A stretch of 11,720 nt of DNA from positions 1 through 11,720 of the forward strand of contig DASZJQ010000189.1 in assembly GCA_035947875.1 (NCBI GenBank), in the 5' to 3' direction. The notes under the pieces are model-generated. The model made no database searches, had not been told where the DNA came from, and worked only from the letters and a program-made list of their open reading frames with translations. This document shows positions 1 to 7,116 of this stretch, in pieces (position 1 is the first letter of the stretch; each line of letters opens with the position of its first letter). Both the position numbers and the translations under genes were made by a program. Origin of the DNA: Bog-473 sp035947875 (GTDB lineage Bacteria > Actinomycetota > Acidimicrobiia > Acidimicrobiales > RAAP-2).

Positions 1-23
1 GGCGGGCGGGCACCAGCTGTTCG

Positions 24-623
24 CTAGTTCCAGCTCGGTGATCGTCTTGCTCCGTCTCGGCGAAATCTGCGGGGGCCGGACCAAAGCGACCAGTACCAGA
101 CAGCAACCAGTGCGAGGCCCACAACGCCCACGATGAAGAGAATCAGGGCAAGGGGAAGGACGTCGATGCCTGCGATGTGAGTCCCAACGACGCCCGGGGG
201 AAGGTCTGGAGGACTCACGATCCGCCCCGGGCCCGGTGCGAAGAGCCTGATCGACCCGGGAACCGCGGCGACCCGCTGGGTGGCGAACGCAACGGAGCTA
301 CTGCCGCGACCGACCGCAAGCACCAAGCCGGCACCGAGGGTGAGCACGCCGACGACGACCGACAGGGCGATCGCAACGGGAGTACGCCAGGGGGGCGGAC
401 GGTACGGGGCGGGGGCGCTCGTCACACCTCGGGCGGCGGCCCACGCTGCCGCGAAGCGCCGAGGGTCGAATGCACTGTTCCCGAGCACGTCTTCGAGTGA
501 GCCCCCTTCGGCTTCGGCCTCCTCGAGATCGACCGTCAGGTCGGCCGCCATCTCGTTGGCGACGGGATCTGGGACTCCGAGCCGGCGCCACTCTCGGCGA
601 CACTCCTCGACGAAATCACTCAC
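24..623 (-). CDS. HAAS-domain two-pass membrane protein
   Basis: The 199-residue protein has a soluble N-terminal half (about 1-67) with the pattern RRLGVPDPVANEMAADL, then DLEEAEAEGG and a VLGNSAFDP block. I recognise this as the helical HAAS-type domain found next to PadR regulators and ABC permeases in Gram-positive bacteria. A Pro-rich linker (71-80) follows, then membrane segments at about 82-105 and 153-179, an outside loop of about 50 residues, and a basic C-terminal tail (RRFRRDGARR), which predicts both ends in the cytoplasm. The start is GTG at 623-621 and overlaps the padR stop by four bases (GTGA), so the two genes are almost certainly co-transcribed and translationally coupled. 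A role in signalling between the membrane and PadR, or in modulating the divergent transporters, is inference from family context. No catalytic residues are seen. The family call is moderately firm and the function is open. Confidence 0.8.
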   Translation of the reverse strand: MSDFVEECRREWRRLGVPDPVANEMAADLTVDLEEAEAEGGSLEDVLGNSAFDPRRFAAAWAAARGVTSAPAPYRPPPWRTPVAIALSVVVGVLTLGAGLVLAVGRGSSSVAFATQRVAAVPGSIRLFAPGPGRIVSPPDLPPGVVGTHIAGIDVLPLALILFIVGVVGLALVAVWYWSLWSGPRRFRRDGARRSPSWN

Positions 624-973
624 GGCAATACCTCCGCTTTGACGAGACCTAATGCACCATCGACGGCGTCACGCGCCGCCTTCCATTCGCCGATACCCGT
701 CTCCAGCACCCGCTCTCCCTCGAGCGAGAGGCTGTAGTACTTGCGGGGCGGGCCTCCGTTGCTGGCCGCCCGATGGGTCTCGACCAGGCCATCGCGCTCC
801 AGTCGGCCCAGGAGGGGGTAGATCGACCCTTCCCCAACGATCGAGAGGCCGCGCGCACGGAGGCGCTTGGTCATCTCGTAGCCGTACGCCGACCCCTCTC
901 CCATCACCGCCAGGAGGCAGAGGTCGAGAACGCCTCGAAGTAACTGGCTCCTGCGGCCCTCCGCATATCCCAT
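620..973 (-). CDS. PadR-family transcriptional regulator
   Basis: This 117-residue protein is a small PadR-type winged-helix repressor of the short (PadR-s2-like) class. The first helix, LLRGVLDLCLLAVM (11-24), is followed by YGYEM (30-34). The recognition helix region is GSIYPLLGRLERDGLV (49-64), and the wing is PPRKYYSLSLEGE (75-87). A short C-terminal helix (about 88-112) would form the dimer interface. I chose ATG at 973 over the upstream in-frame start at 1009 because the PadR fold begins right after it. The longer start would also run through the promoter and dyad described at 974-1009. No ribosome-binding site precedes this ATG, which fits a leaderless mRNA. The gene is co-directional with the HAAS gene and divergent from the ABC genes starting at 1156. 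PadR repressors of this type commonly control adjacent exporter genes and themselves. The inducer is not predictable from sequence. Confidence 0.93.
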   Translation of the reverse strand: MGYAEGRRSQLLRGVLDLCLLAVMGEGSAYGYEMTKRLRARGLSIVGEGSIYPLLGRLERDGLVETHRAASNGGPPRKYYSLSLEGERVLETGIGEWKAARDAVDGALGLVKAEVLP

Positions 974-1009
974 GCACCACAAGGTACCGTACGCTATCGT
1001 GCTCCGCAA
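974..1009 (-). promoter_or_regulatory. padR promoter with overlapping dyad operator
   Basis: On the minus strand TTGCGG (1009-1004) and TACCTT (986-981) are separated by 17 bases and resemble -35 and -10 elements. Only seven bases lie between the -10 and the padR ATG, so transcription would begin at or next to the start codon (leaderless). The same DNA carries a 29-bp imperfect inverted repeat at 974-1002, centred on 988, with 10 of 14 base pairs matching. The outer arms are GCAC and GTGC, and the core is GTAC-N-GTAC. A repressor bound here would cover the -10 and the spacer, as expected for PadR autoregulation. It is not clear whether the divergent ABC genes use the same site. The promoter and operator calls come from inspection only. 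Confidence 0.5.
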
Positions 1010-1052
1010 GGCACCCAGTGGCCGAGTTGCCGAATGGAGTTACCCCGGAGGC

Positions 1053-1095
1053 GGCCCCCTGAAGGGCCAACGAAGGATCAACGAAGGACGAAGGA
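1053..1095 (+). repeat. Small inverted repeat and tandem CAACGAAGGA repeats
   Basis: In the leader of the first ABC gene, GGCCC (1053-1057) and GGGCC (1064-1068) form a 5-bp stem with a 6-base loop. CAACGAAGGA then occurs at 1068-1077 and again at 1079-1088 with an 11-base period, followed at once by a shorter copy CGAAGGA (1089-1095). The 11-base period is near one helical turn, so a direct-repeat protein-binding site is possible. Chance repetition of purine-rich DNA is also possible. I found no convincing -10/-35 pair for the plus-strand genes in 974-1155. Confidence 0.35.
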
Positions 1096-1155
1096 CGGCT
1101 CGAATCCTGCGTGCGTGGGCACCCAGGACTGCCGTTCCAGGAGGAAGATCAGCGG

Positions 1156-2133
1156 ATGACCACCACCACGCTGCCCGCCAGCCCCCCCCGGCCGGCGTCC
1201 GAGAGCCCATGGGCCGTCGAGACCCACGGACTGACCAAACGGTTCGGGGACAACGTCGCCGTGAACGACGTGGAGCTCCTCATCCCGCGGGGATGCGCCT
1301 TCGGTTACCTGGGCCCCAACGGCGCCGGAAAGACCACACTGATCCGCGTGTTGCTGGGATTGACGCACGCCGATGCGGGGTCGATGTCGCTGCTCGGGTA
1401 CCCCGTCCCCAAACATCGCGATGCGGCGCTGGCCCGGGTGGGGGCCATCGTCGACGAGCCCCGGTTTCACGGCCATCTGACCGGGAGAGAGAACCTCCGG
1501 ATTCTCGCGGCCGCCCGCGAACCGGCGGCGCGGGAACGAATCGGGCCATCACTCGAACGGGTCGGCATCCTTCACCGCGCCGATGACAAGGTGTCGAAGT
1601 ATTCGATGGGCATGCGCCAACGCCTCGGCGTGGCCGCGTGCCTCATCGGGGATCCGGAGCTGCTGATCCTGGACGAGCCGATGAACGGACTCGATCCGGC
1701 CGGCATGCAGGACATGCGCGACATGATCCTCTCCCTGGTGGCCGAGGGCCGCACGGTCGTGTTGTCCTCCCATCTCCTCGACGAGGTCGAGCGAACGTGC
1801 GATGCCGTCGCCATCGTGGACCGGGGCAGCGTGATCCGTCAGGGGTCGATCTCCGAGCTCTTGGCGGGTTCATCCCTCGTTGTGCAAGTCGATTGCTCGG
1901 AGCCCGAGCGAGCGCGCGCCCTCATCGACGCCTCCTCGGTCAAGGCCAACATCGAGATCGGACCCCAGGGACTGGGGATCACTCTGCCTGCCGGAACGGG
2001 GCGCGACGTCAACGCCGAGATCAACCGCGTGCTGGTCGAAGGTGGGATCGCCGTGTACCGATTACAAGAGATCCAAACGTCGCTCGAATCGTGGTTCCTA
2101 CAGGTCACGAGTCGCCTCGGGGCCCCGGAATGA
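1156..2133 (+). CDS. ABC transporter ATPase 1 (DrrA/CcmA-type)
   Basis: This 325-residue ATPase powers a membrane exporter and partners the permease that follows. Visible motifs are Walker A GPNGAGKTT (53-61), the signature YSMGMRQR (about 149-156), Walker B LLILDEP with D173 and E174, the D-loop NGLDP and the switch His in SSHLLDE (H206). The Q-loop position reads GAIVDEPRF, an acidic variant typical of the DrrA/BcrA/YtrB-like branch. A C-terminal extension of about 90 residues after the nucleotide-binding domain is usual for that branch. ATG at 1156 is chosen over GTG at 1111 because GGAGG (1140-1144) lies 11 bases upstream of it and the ABC domain starts shortly after. The stop overlaps the permease ATG by four bases (ATGA), so the two form one module. 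Export of a drug, lipid or peptide is possible, and the substrate is not shown. Confidence 0.95.
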   Translation: MTTTTLPASPPRPASESPWAVETHGLTKRFGDNVAVNDVELLIPRGCAFGYLGPNGAGKTTLIRVLLGLTHADAGSMSLLGYPVPKHRDAALARVGAIVDEPRFHGHLTGRENLRILAAAREPAARERIGPSLERVGILHRADDKVSKYSMGMRQRLGVAACLIGDPELLILDEPMNGLDPAGMQDMRDMILSLVAEGRTVVLSSHLLDEVERTCDAVAIVDRGSVIRQGSISELLAGSSLVVQVDCSEPERARALIDASSVKANIEIGPQGLGITLPAGTGRDVNAEINRVLVEGGIAVYRLQEIQTSLESWFLQVTSRLGAPE

Positions 2134-3341
2134 CGACCATCTCCGACGTCGACGCAACTGGTAGTACCCCGGGTCCGGCAGGGCGGCGTGGCGTGTCGCG
2201 TGACCGGCGGGGATCCTGGATCCCCACCGGCGGCATGATCGCAACCCGGATCATGGAGCTGCGGAAACGTCGCGGCCTCCTCATTGCCCTGGTCCTGGTG
2301 ACCGTCGGGATTCCGACGATCTTCCTCGTCATCCGGCTGCTGCTCCATGCGTTTGCGCCGCATTCCTACGGGCCGGCGGGCGGCTACGACATCTTCACGG
2401 GCCTGGTGGCCGGGGTGCTGTACATCTTCGGGTTCATCGTCGCCGCCACCCTGGGCGCCACAGCCGGATCCGCCGACCTCGGCGAGGGGATGTTCCGGCA
2501 CCTGGTCGTGACCGGTCGCTCGCGCCTTGCGCTGTACCTGGCTCGGATCCCAGCGGGACTCGCCATCATCGTGCCCCTGGTGGCGGTGGGCTTCACCATC
2601 GTCTGCGCCGTATGCGTCTTCGCCGCGCCAACCCGGCTCAACTTCAACGGCGTGAACGTCCCCGTCAATCTGTCGCAGGCCGGACTTGAGAGCTGGGCCG
2701 CCGACCACCCGGACGAGGTCATCTGCAATTTCGGCTTCAGGATTGGACCGTCTTCCCCGACTTCTGGGATTGCCGCTGTAGTCAACAGCGTCCCATGCGG
2801 CAACGGCCCCGGCGGTGGCCCGGCGATCGGCAAGCAGGCTCCAGGGTCCCAAGGCCAGCCACAACCCTCCCAAGCCCAGATCAGGCAAGCCGCCAGCGTG
2901 ATCGCGCGCATGAACTATTCCGACTACGCCCGGCAGTTCCTCTATCCGTCGAATTCGCTGATGATCAAGAGCGGGTTGTGGCTCGAGCTCGAAGCGGTCA
3001 TCGGATTCGTGGTCGGTCTAGGGCTCGGATCGCTGATCGGGCAGCGGACGGTGGCGGTGGTCCTGATGATCGTGCTCGAAATCGTCCTGACACCGATCCT
3101 GTCGAGGGCACGGATACCCCACTTCTCGAACCTCCAGCGCGCCGTGGTCGGCTTGGCCACGGCCCACCTGACACCGGGTGGGCTCCCGGTTCTCGGCGGC
3201 GGTGGTGGGGGTCCGGGGGGCGGCGGAGGGAATCCCGGTCTGCTCCCGGAGTCGACGACCGTGGCCGTCTGCGTCATCGTCGCGTGGCTGGTGGGCTGGT
3301 CAGTCCTCGGCGCCTGGCGAATGATGACCCGCGACGCTTGA
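2130..3341 (+). CDS. ABC-2-type permease with large outside loop
   Basis: This 403-residue protein has six predicted membrane segments at about 48-74, 89-112, 138-166, 284-304, 306-325 and 374-396. A cytoplasmic basic N-terminal tail includes MELRKRRG (42-49). The architecture fits an ABC-2-type permease pairing with the ATPase just upstream. Segments 3 and 4 are separated by an outside loop of about 117 residues (167-283), carrying two cysteines (C199, C223) that could form a disulphide, then a Gly/Pro/Gln-rich stretch. A second odd feature is the Gly-rich loop before the last segment (about 356-370, two runs of G around a P). The start is ATG at 2130, inside the ATPase stop (ATGA). The reading frame is open far upstream, but that part only shadows the ATPase. 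An internal ATG at residue 36 is a less likely start. A gap of about 100 bases follows before the lipoprotein gene. Confidence 0.88.
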   Translation: MTTISDVDATGSTPGPAGRRGVSRDRRGSWIPTGGMIATRIMELRKRRGLLIALVLVTVGIPTIFLVIRLLLHAFAPHSYGPAGGYDIFTGLVAGVLYIFGFIVAATLGATAGSADLGEGMFRHLVVTGRSRLALYLARIPAGLAIIVPLVAVGFTIVCAVCVFAAPTRLNFNGVNVPVNLSQAGLESWAADHPDEVICNFGFRIGPSSPTSGIAAVVNSVPCGNGPGGGPAIGKQAPGSQGQPQPSQAQIRQAASVIARMNYSDYARQFLYPSNSLMIKSGLWLELEAVIGFVVGLGLGSLIGQRTVAVVLMIVLEIVLTPILSRARIPHFSNLQRAVVGLATAHLTPGGLPVLGGGGGGPGGGGGNPGLLPESTTVAVCVIVAWLVGWSVLGAWRMMTRDA

Positions 3342-3444
3342 GAAGGGCTCCCTGGCCGACCCTCGCGGGAGATTCTCCGGCACCCAGACAGTCAAAAACG
3401 CCTCGACTACGGTGTCGCCAAATGCCGCCTCGCCTCATTGGGGA

Positions 3445-4404
3445 ATGTCTGTTCGATTCGATCCGCACGCAGCGACGGCCACGCCCAGCACCGTGGCAGT
3501 GAGGTCGTCCCGGAAGTCGGCGACTGGCGCATTGGTCGCATTCACCCTGACCATCACGTGCCTCATTGCGTGCGGGTCAGCGAATACGACGGGGTCCTCA
3601 GCGGCCAGCCCAAAGATCGCCTCGCCGGCCTCCCCGCAGGCGCTGGCCATGGTGGTCCAGGCCACCGCACGGGTCATGATGCTGACCAGCCAGTTCGAGA
3701 TGACCTTCCGGCAATCGTCAAGCGGCGCTTCCGCGACTCCTCTCGGTGCACATGGCGACGTCGACTTTCGGGGTCCCTCGGCAACGAATCACATCCAATT
3801 CGCACGAGGTTCAGGCTCCGAGAGCATGGTGTTCCTCCCTGGAACCGTCTTTTTCAAGCCGCCGCCGTCCACCCCTCCGCTCCAGCCCGGGAAGCCCTGG
3901 GTGTTCGCCAACTTCGCTGACATTGCCAAGTACAAAGTGAACTTTCCCCCCTACATCGTGCAGACGGAGAGCATCAATCCAGCCTTCACGATCTACGAAC
4001 TGGCGTGGGGGTCGATGGCGGCTTCCGTGGCAGGACATGTTTCATTTATGGGGCGTCAGGCCACTGCCTACGTTGTGAGGGTCGGCCTGGAGAAGGCGCT
4101 CGCCAGCGCCAGCGGTGCCGATGGTGACGTGTTCGGTCGCACCCTGTCATCGGAGATTTCCGCATCGGGCGAGACGTCCCCTACCGTGACCATCGAGGCG
4201 TGGGTCGACTCGGAGGGTCGGTTGATCGGTGTTCGGGTCACTCCCATCGGAGCGGGAATCGGAACCCTCACCATCGCTCTGGACCGATTCGGAGCAACCG
4301 TTCACGCGGACAAGCCACCGAGGGCCAGCGTCGTCGATCTGGCGGCGATGATTCCGGGCGGCGAACAGGAGGCCCTCAATGGTGGGGACGCCGATGGAGC
4401 CTGA
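3445..4404 (+). CDS. LolA/LppX-like lipoprotein
   Basis: The product is a predicted secreted lipoprotein. A basic n-region (RSSRKS) and a hydrophobic core end in the lipobox LIAC, with the lipidated Cys at residue 43 from this start. A low-complexity Ser/Ala tether follows, then about 230 residues of beta-rich sequence. The order of elements (an early amphipathic helix, a GDVDF strand, a KPWVFANF strand, VEAWVDSEGRLIGV-like strands) resembles actinobacterial LolA-fold lipoproteins such as LppX/LprG. That is a fold-level impression, not a firm family match. Three starts are possible: GTG 3412, ATG 3445 and GTG 3493. The last gives the most typical signal peptide (Cys at 27), but none has a good ribosome-binding site, so the start is uncertain. 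The 3' end overlaps ATPase 2 by 26 bases, which ties it to that module. It may bind or shuttle a hydrophobic substrate for the transporters (inference). Confidence 0.75.
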   Translation: MSVRFDPHAATATPSTVAVRSSRKSATGALVAFTLTITCLIACGSANTTGSSAASPKIASPASPQALAMVVQATARVMMLTSQFEMTFRQSSSGASATPLGAHGDVDFRGPSATNHIQFARGSGSESMVFLPGTVFFKPPPSTPPLQPGKPWVFANFADIAKYKVNFPPYIVQTESINPAFTIYELAWGSMAASVAGHVSFMGRQATAYVVRVGLEKALASASGADGDVFGRTLSSEISASGETSPTVTIEAWVDSEGRLIGVRVTPIGAGIGTLTIALDRFGATVHADKPPRASVVDLAAMIPGGEQEALNGGDADGA

Positions 4405-5371
4405 CCATGCGGATTCGTTGAACGAACTGGATCCTCCCCCGGCCATTCGAATCGAACAACTCACCAAGCGGCTTCGTAATGGAATCGTCGCGGTCGATGG
4501 CCTCGACCTTGACGTGGCCAAAGGTCAGGTCGTCGGACTTGTCGGACCGAACGGGTCGGGCAAGACCATCACGCTACGGATACTCCTCGGATTGGTTCGA
4601 CCCACGTCGGGGCGTGTGCTCCTCTTCGGGCAGGAGATCCGACCGGGCGCCGAAGTTCTCGGTCGGGTGGGCGCCCTCGTGGACGGCCCGGGCTTTGTGC
4701 CCCATCTCTCCGGGCGCCGAAATCTCGATCTGAGCGTCCGGCAAATCCGTCTGTCCGGCGGATCGGCTGATCTCGACGAGGCCGTCGGCATGGCCGGGCT
4801 GGACCAGGCCATCGACCGGCCCTACTCGGGATATTCGCACGGCATGCGCTACCGACTTGCCATGGCCCAGGCCCTTTTGGGCTCCCCCGATCTGCTGTTG
4901 CTCGATGAGCCGACGACGGGGATGGATCCTTCGCAAGCCTTCGACGTGCACGACGCCATCGCGGCATGCGCCGCCACCGGTACCACAGTCGTCCTGTCGA
5001 GCCACCTGATGTCCGAGGTCCAGCGTATCTGTACCCACGCCGCGATCCTCCGCTCGGGCCGGCTTGTGGCAGCCGGATCGGTGACCGAATTGGTGGGCAC
5101 GACGCCGAGGTTGATCATGGAGGTCGACAACCGCGAGCGGGCGATTGCCGTGCTGCGCGGGTTGCCCGGCGTCTCCCGAATCACCGCCGCCGGTCTCGGA
5201 TCGGTCGCCGTCGAGGGCGGTCCGCTCGGACCCGTCCAACTGCTGGAGGCACTGGACAGGCAGGGTGTGCGCGTGTCCGGATTCCGAACGGGCAACTTCG
5301 AAGACTCCTATCTCGATCTGTTCGCCGCGGACCCGAACGAAACACCCGTGTCGGGATCTGCCGAGCATTGA
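4379..5371 (+). CDS. ABC transporter ATPase 2 (BcrA/DrrA-type)
   Basis: This 330-residue ATPase drives the two permeases that follow. Visible motifs are Walker A GPNGSGKTI (56-64), the signature YSHGMRYR (152-159), Walker B LLLLDEP with D176 and E177, the D-loop TGMDP and the switch His in SSHLMSE (H209). All residues needed for ATP binding and hydrolysis appear present. Two less usual choices are Ile after KT in Walker A and Tyr where the family normally has Gln in GMxQR. The Q-loop region reads ALVDGPGF. A C-terminal extension of about 90 residues follows. The start is well supported: AGGAGG (4367-4372) lies six bases before ATG 4379, inside the end of the lipoprotein gene. The stop overlaps the next TTG start (TTGA). 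It is related to ATPase 1 in type but clearly diverged, so a recent duplication of the whole module is unlikely. Confidence 0.95.
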   Translation: MVGTPMEPDHADSLNELDPPPAIRIEQLTKRLRNGIVAVDGLDLDVAKGQVVGLVGPNGSGKTITLRILLGLVRPTSGRVLLFGQEIRPGAEVLGRVGALVDGPGFVPHLSGRRNLDLSVRQIRLSGGSADLDEAVGMAGLDQAIDRPYSGYSHGMRYRLAMAQALLGSPDLLLLDEPTTGMDPSQAFDVHDAIAACAATGTTVVLSSHLMSEVQRICTHAAILRSGRLVAAGSVTELVGTTPRLIMEVDNRERAIAVLRGLPGVSRITAAGLGSVAVEGGPLGPVQLLEALDRQGVRVSGFRTGNFEDSYLDLFAADPNETPVSGSAEH

Positions 5372-6210
5372 TCTCCATCGAGTGGTACAAGCAGTTCCGG
5401 CGTCGTCTGACCTACGCAACCCTCAGCATCGTGGCCGCCTTCTCGGTCATCCTGACGGTGGCCCTGGTCGCAGCGGGTTCAGGCCAGACCGAGTTCGTCG
5501 GTGACCTTCCGCTCCTGATCGTTCCGCGCACCTCGGGGTTCAGCGTCCCGATCATCGCCTTGTCGAGCACGATGAAGTTCTTCCTCCCCCTCGCGGTGTC
5601 CCTGTTTGCCGGCCAGTCCGTCGCCGGGGATGCGAGCTGGGGAAGTCTCCGATACGCCATGGCCCGTCCGATGTCGCGGAGCCGCATTCTCTGGTCCAAG
5701 GCCACGGTGGCGGCCGTGCTCTCCGCTCTCGCCGTGGCAATTTTGATTCTGGTCGCGCTGGTGATCGGCGGCCTGACCTTCGGATGGCATCCGCTCAGCG
5801 TGATCGACGGGAGCACGTCCACCCCGGGTCACCCGCAGGTTGACGTGGTGCACGTTGGTGCCTTGCTCGGCCACCTGGGTGTCGCCGCACTCTACGTTGG
5901 CGCCGGTATGGCCAGCATCTTCGCCGTGGCCTTCTTTCTCTCCACCACCACGCGGCGTCCCCTCGTGGCCGTGGCCGGCGGCGTTGCCGTGACCATCGTC
6001 TCACGCATCTTCAATGCCGACTACCTCCCGGGCGTTCAGGTGGTGAACCGCTTTATGCCGAACAACGACATCGATCTCTGGCAACATCTCCTGACCCGGT
6101 CAGCGACTCTCTCGGGGATTCCACATTTCCTCGTACTTCAGGCTGTCTACGTCGTCGTCTTCATGGGCCTCGCGCAGTTGTGGTTTACGAGAAAGGACCT
6201 CCTCGATTGA
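5368..6210 (+). CDS. ABC-2-type permease A of second module
   Basis: The 280-residue protein has about six membrane segments, near 18-38, 60-82, 113-136, 168-192, 196-213 and 253-272. It carries the conserved cytoplasmic block GQSVAGDASWGSLRY (82-96) followed by ARPMSRSR and a Lys, typical of ABC-2 permeases of the NatB/YtrC-like sort. I chose TTG at 5368, which overlaps the ATPase stop as TTGA. This gives an N-terminus (ISIEWYKQFRRRL) that aligns with the next gene's IGIELIKQLRRN. The longer open frame upstream only shadows the ATPase. Ribosome-binding sequence before the TTG is weak, so translation probably depends on coupling. FGWHPLSVID (138-147) is identical in the next gene. It ends in TRKDLLD, close to NRKDILS of its paralogue. 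It probably forms a heterodimeric channel with permease B. Confidence 0.87.
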   Translation: MISIEWYKQFRRRLTYATLSIVAAFSVILTVALVAAGSGQTEFVGDLPLLIVPRTSGFSVPIIALSSTMKFFLPLAVSLFAGQSVAGDASWGSLRYAMARPMSRSRILWSKATVAAVLSALAVAILILVALVIGGLTFGWHPLSVIDGSTSTPGHPQVDVVHVGALLGHLGVAALYVGAGMASIFAVAFFLSTTTRRPLVAVAGGVAVTIVSRIFNADYLPGVQVVNRFMPNNDIDLWQHLLTRSATLSGIPHFLVLQAVYVVVFMGLAQLWFTRKDLLD

Positions 6211-7046
6211 TCGGCATCGAACTGATCAAACAGCTTCGACGGAACGGTTACTGGGCGGTCTTCGGTACTCTCGCGGCAATCGCCGCTGTTGTCACGGTCA
6301 TCATTGCCTCCACGAGCGCAGCGACACCGGAGCGGCTGGGCAACTACGGCTCGGTGATTCCCAATTCGTCGGGCTTCACCATGGCCGCCATCACTTTGAA
6401 TGCGTTGCTGCTGTTTCTGATTCCGCTGGCCGTGGCCATTTTCGCCGGAGAGTCCGTCGCCGGCGAAGCGTCGTGGGGGAGTCTCAGATACCTTTTGGCG
6501 CGACCGACATCGAGGAACCGCGTCCTCGCATCCAAGGTGGCCGTAGCCGGAATCCTGTCACTCGCGGCTGTGCTCATCGTCTCCGTCGCCGGTCTCTTGT
6601 CGGGAGTTGCCGCCTTCGGGTGGCACCCCCTTTCGGTGATCGACCTGCAACATGCGTCACCATTTTCCTCGGGCGTGACGACGTTCTCTCCATTCGCCGC
6701 GCTGGGTCGAATCGTCTTGGCCACGGCCATCGTTGCGGGCGTCATGGTCTCGACTTTCAGTTTCGCCATTCTGAGCTCGGTACTCACCGATCGGCCGTTT
6801 GCCGCGGTCGCCGGTGGAGTGCTCCTGACCTTTGTCTCACGGGCCCTCGACAATGTCCCGGGTCTGCATGCCCTTGGGCCGTGGTTGCCAATCACCGACA
6901 AGGGTTCGGGGCTTTGGACCGAGGTCCTCTTCCAGCCCACGGATCTCGCCGGGCTGCCTCATCTCGCTCTCGTCCAGGTGGTCTATGCGATCGCATTTCT
7001 CGGAGCAGCGGGTTTGTACTTCAACCGTAAGGACATCCTGAGCTGA
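6207..7046 (+). CDS. ABC-2-type permease B, paralogue of permease A
   Basis: The 279-residue protein has about six membrane segments, near 15-36, 57-80, 111-137, 168-194, 197-212 and 250-271. In the cytoplasmic block starting GESVAGEASWGSLRY (81-95), 22 of 30 aligned residues match permease A, and FGWHPLSVID (137-146) is identical. The two genes are therefore tandem duplicates. TTG at 6207 is preferred: AAAGGA (6192-6197) sits nine bases upstream, it overlaps the previous stop as TTGA, and the protein then starts in register with permease A. GTG at 6180 is the alternative and would add nine residues with no match. This is the last gene of the cluster. The plus-strand sequence after its stop shows no further permease fragment. 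Confidence 0.87.
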   Translation: MIGIELIKQLRRNGYWAVFGTLAAIAAVVTVIIASTSAATPERLGNYGSVIPNSSGFTMAAITLNALLLFLIPLAVAIFAGESVAGEASWGSLRYLLARPTSRNRVLASKVAVAGILSLAAVLIVSVAGLLSGVAAFGWHPLSVIDLQHASPFSSGVTTFSPFAALGRIVLATAIVAGVMVSTFSFAILSSVLTDRPFAAVAGGVLLTFVSRALDNVPGLHALGPWLPITDKGSGLWTEVLFQPTDLAGLPHLALVQVVYAIAFLGAAGLYFNRKDILS

Positions 7047-7116
7047 TCGCTTGCGGGTCGACGTGCCAACGCGTCCGAGAGCTCGACAGGACGGCACAGC
7101 GCGCCCCTTTCGCCGG

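Noticed and set aside
652..1062. Plus-strand open frame opposite padR
   Set aside because: It is Pro/Arg/Ser-rich antisense shadow of a clear PadR gene and runs through the padR promoter.
1638..2129. Upstream extension of the permease 1 frame
   Set aside because: The first 164 codons of the open frame overlap ATPase 1 and read as Arg/Gly-rich shadow. The ATGA junction at 2130 is the credible start.
1839..2888. Long minus-strand open frame (349 codons)
   Set aside because: It is antisense to ATPase 1 and permease 1, rich in Gly, Asp, Arg and His with no hydrophobic core pattern. The plus-strand genes explain the region.
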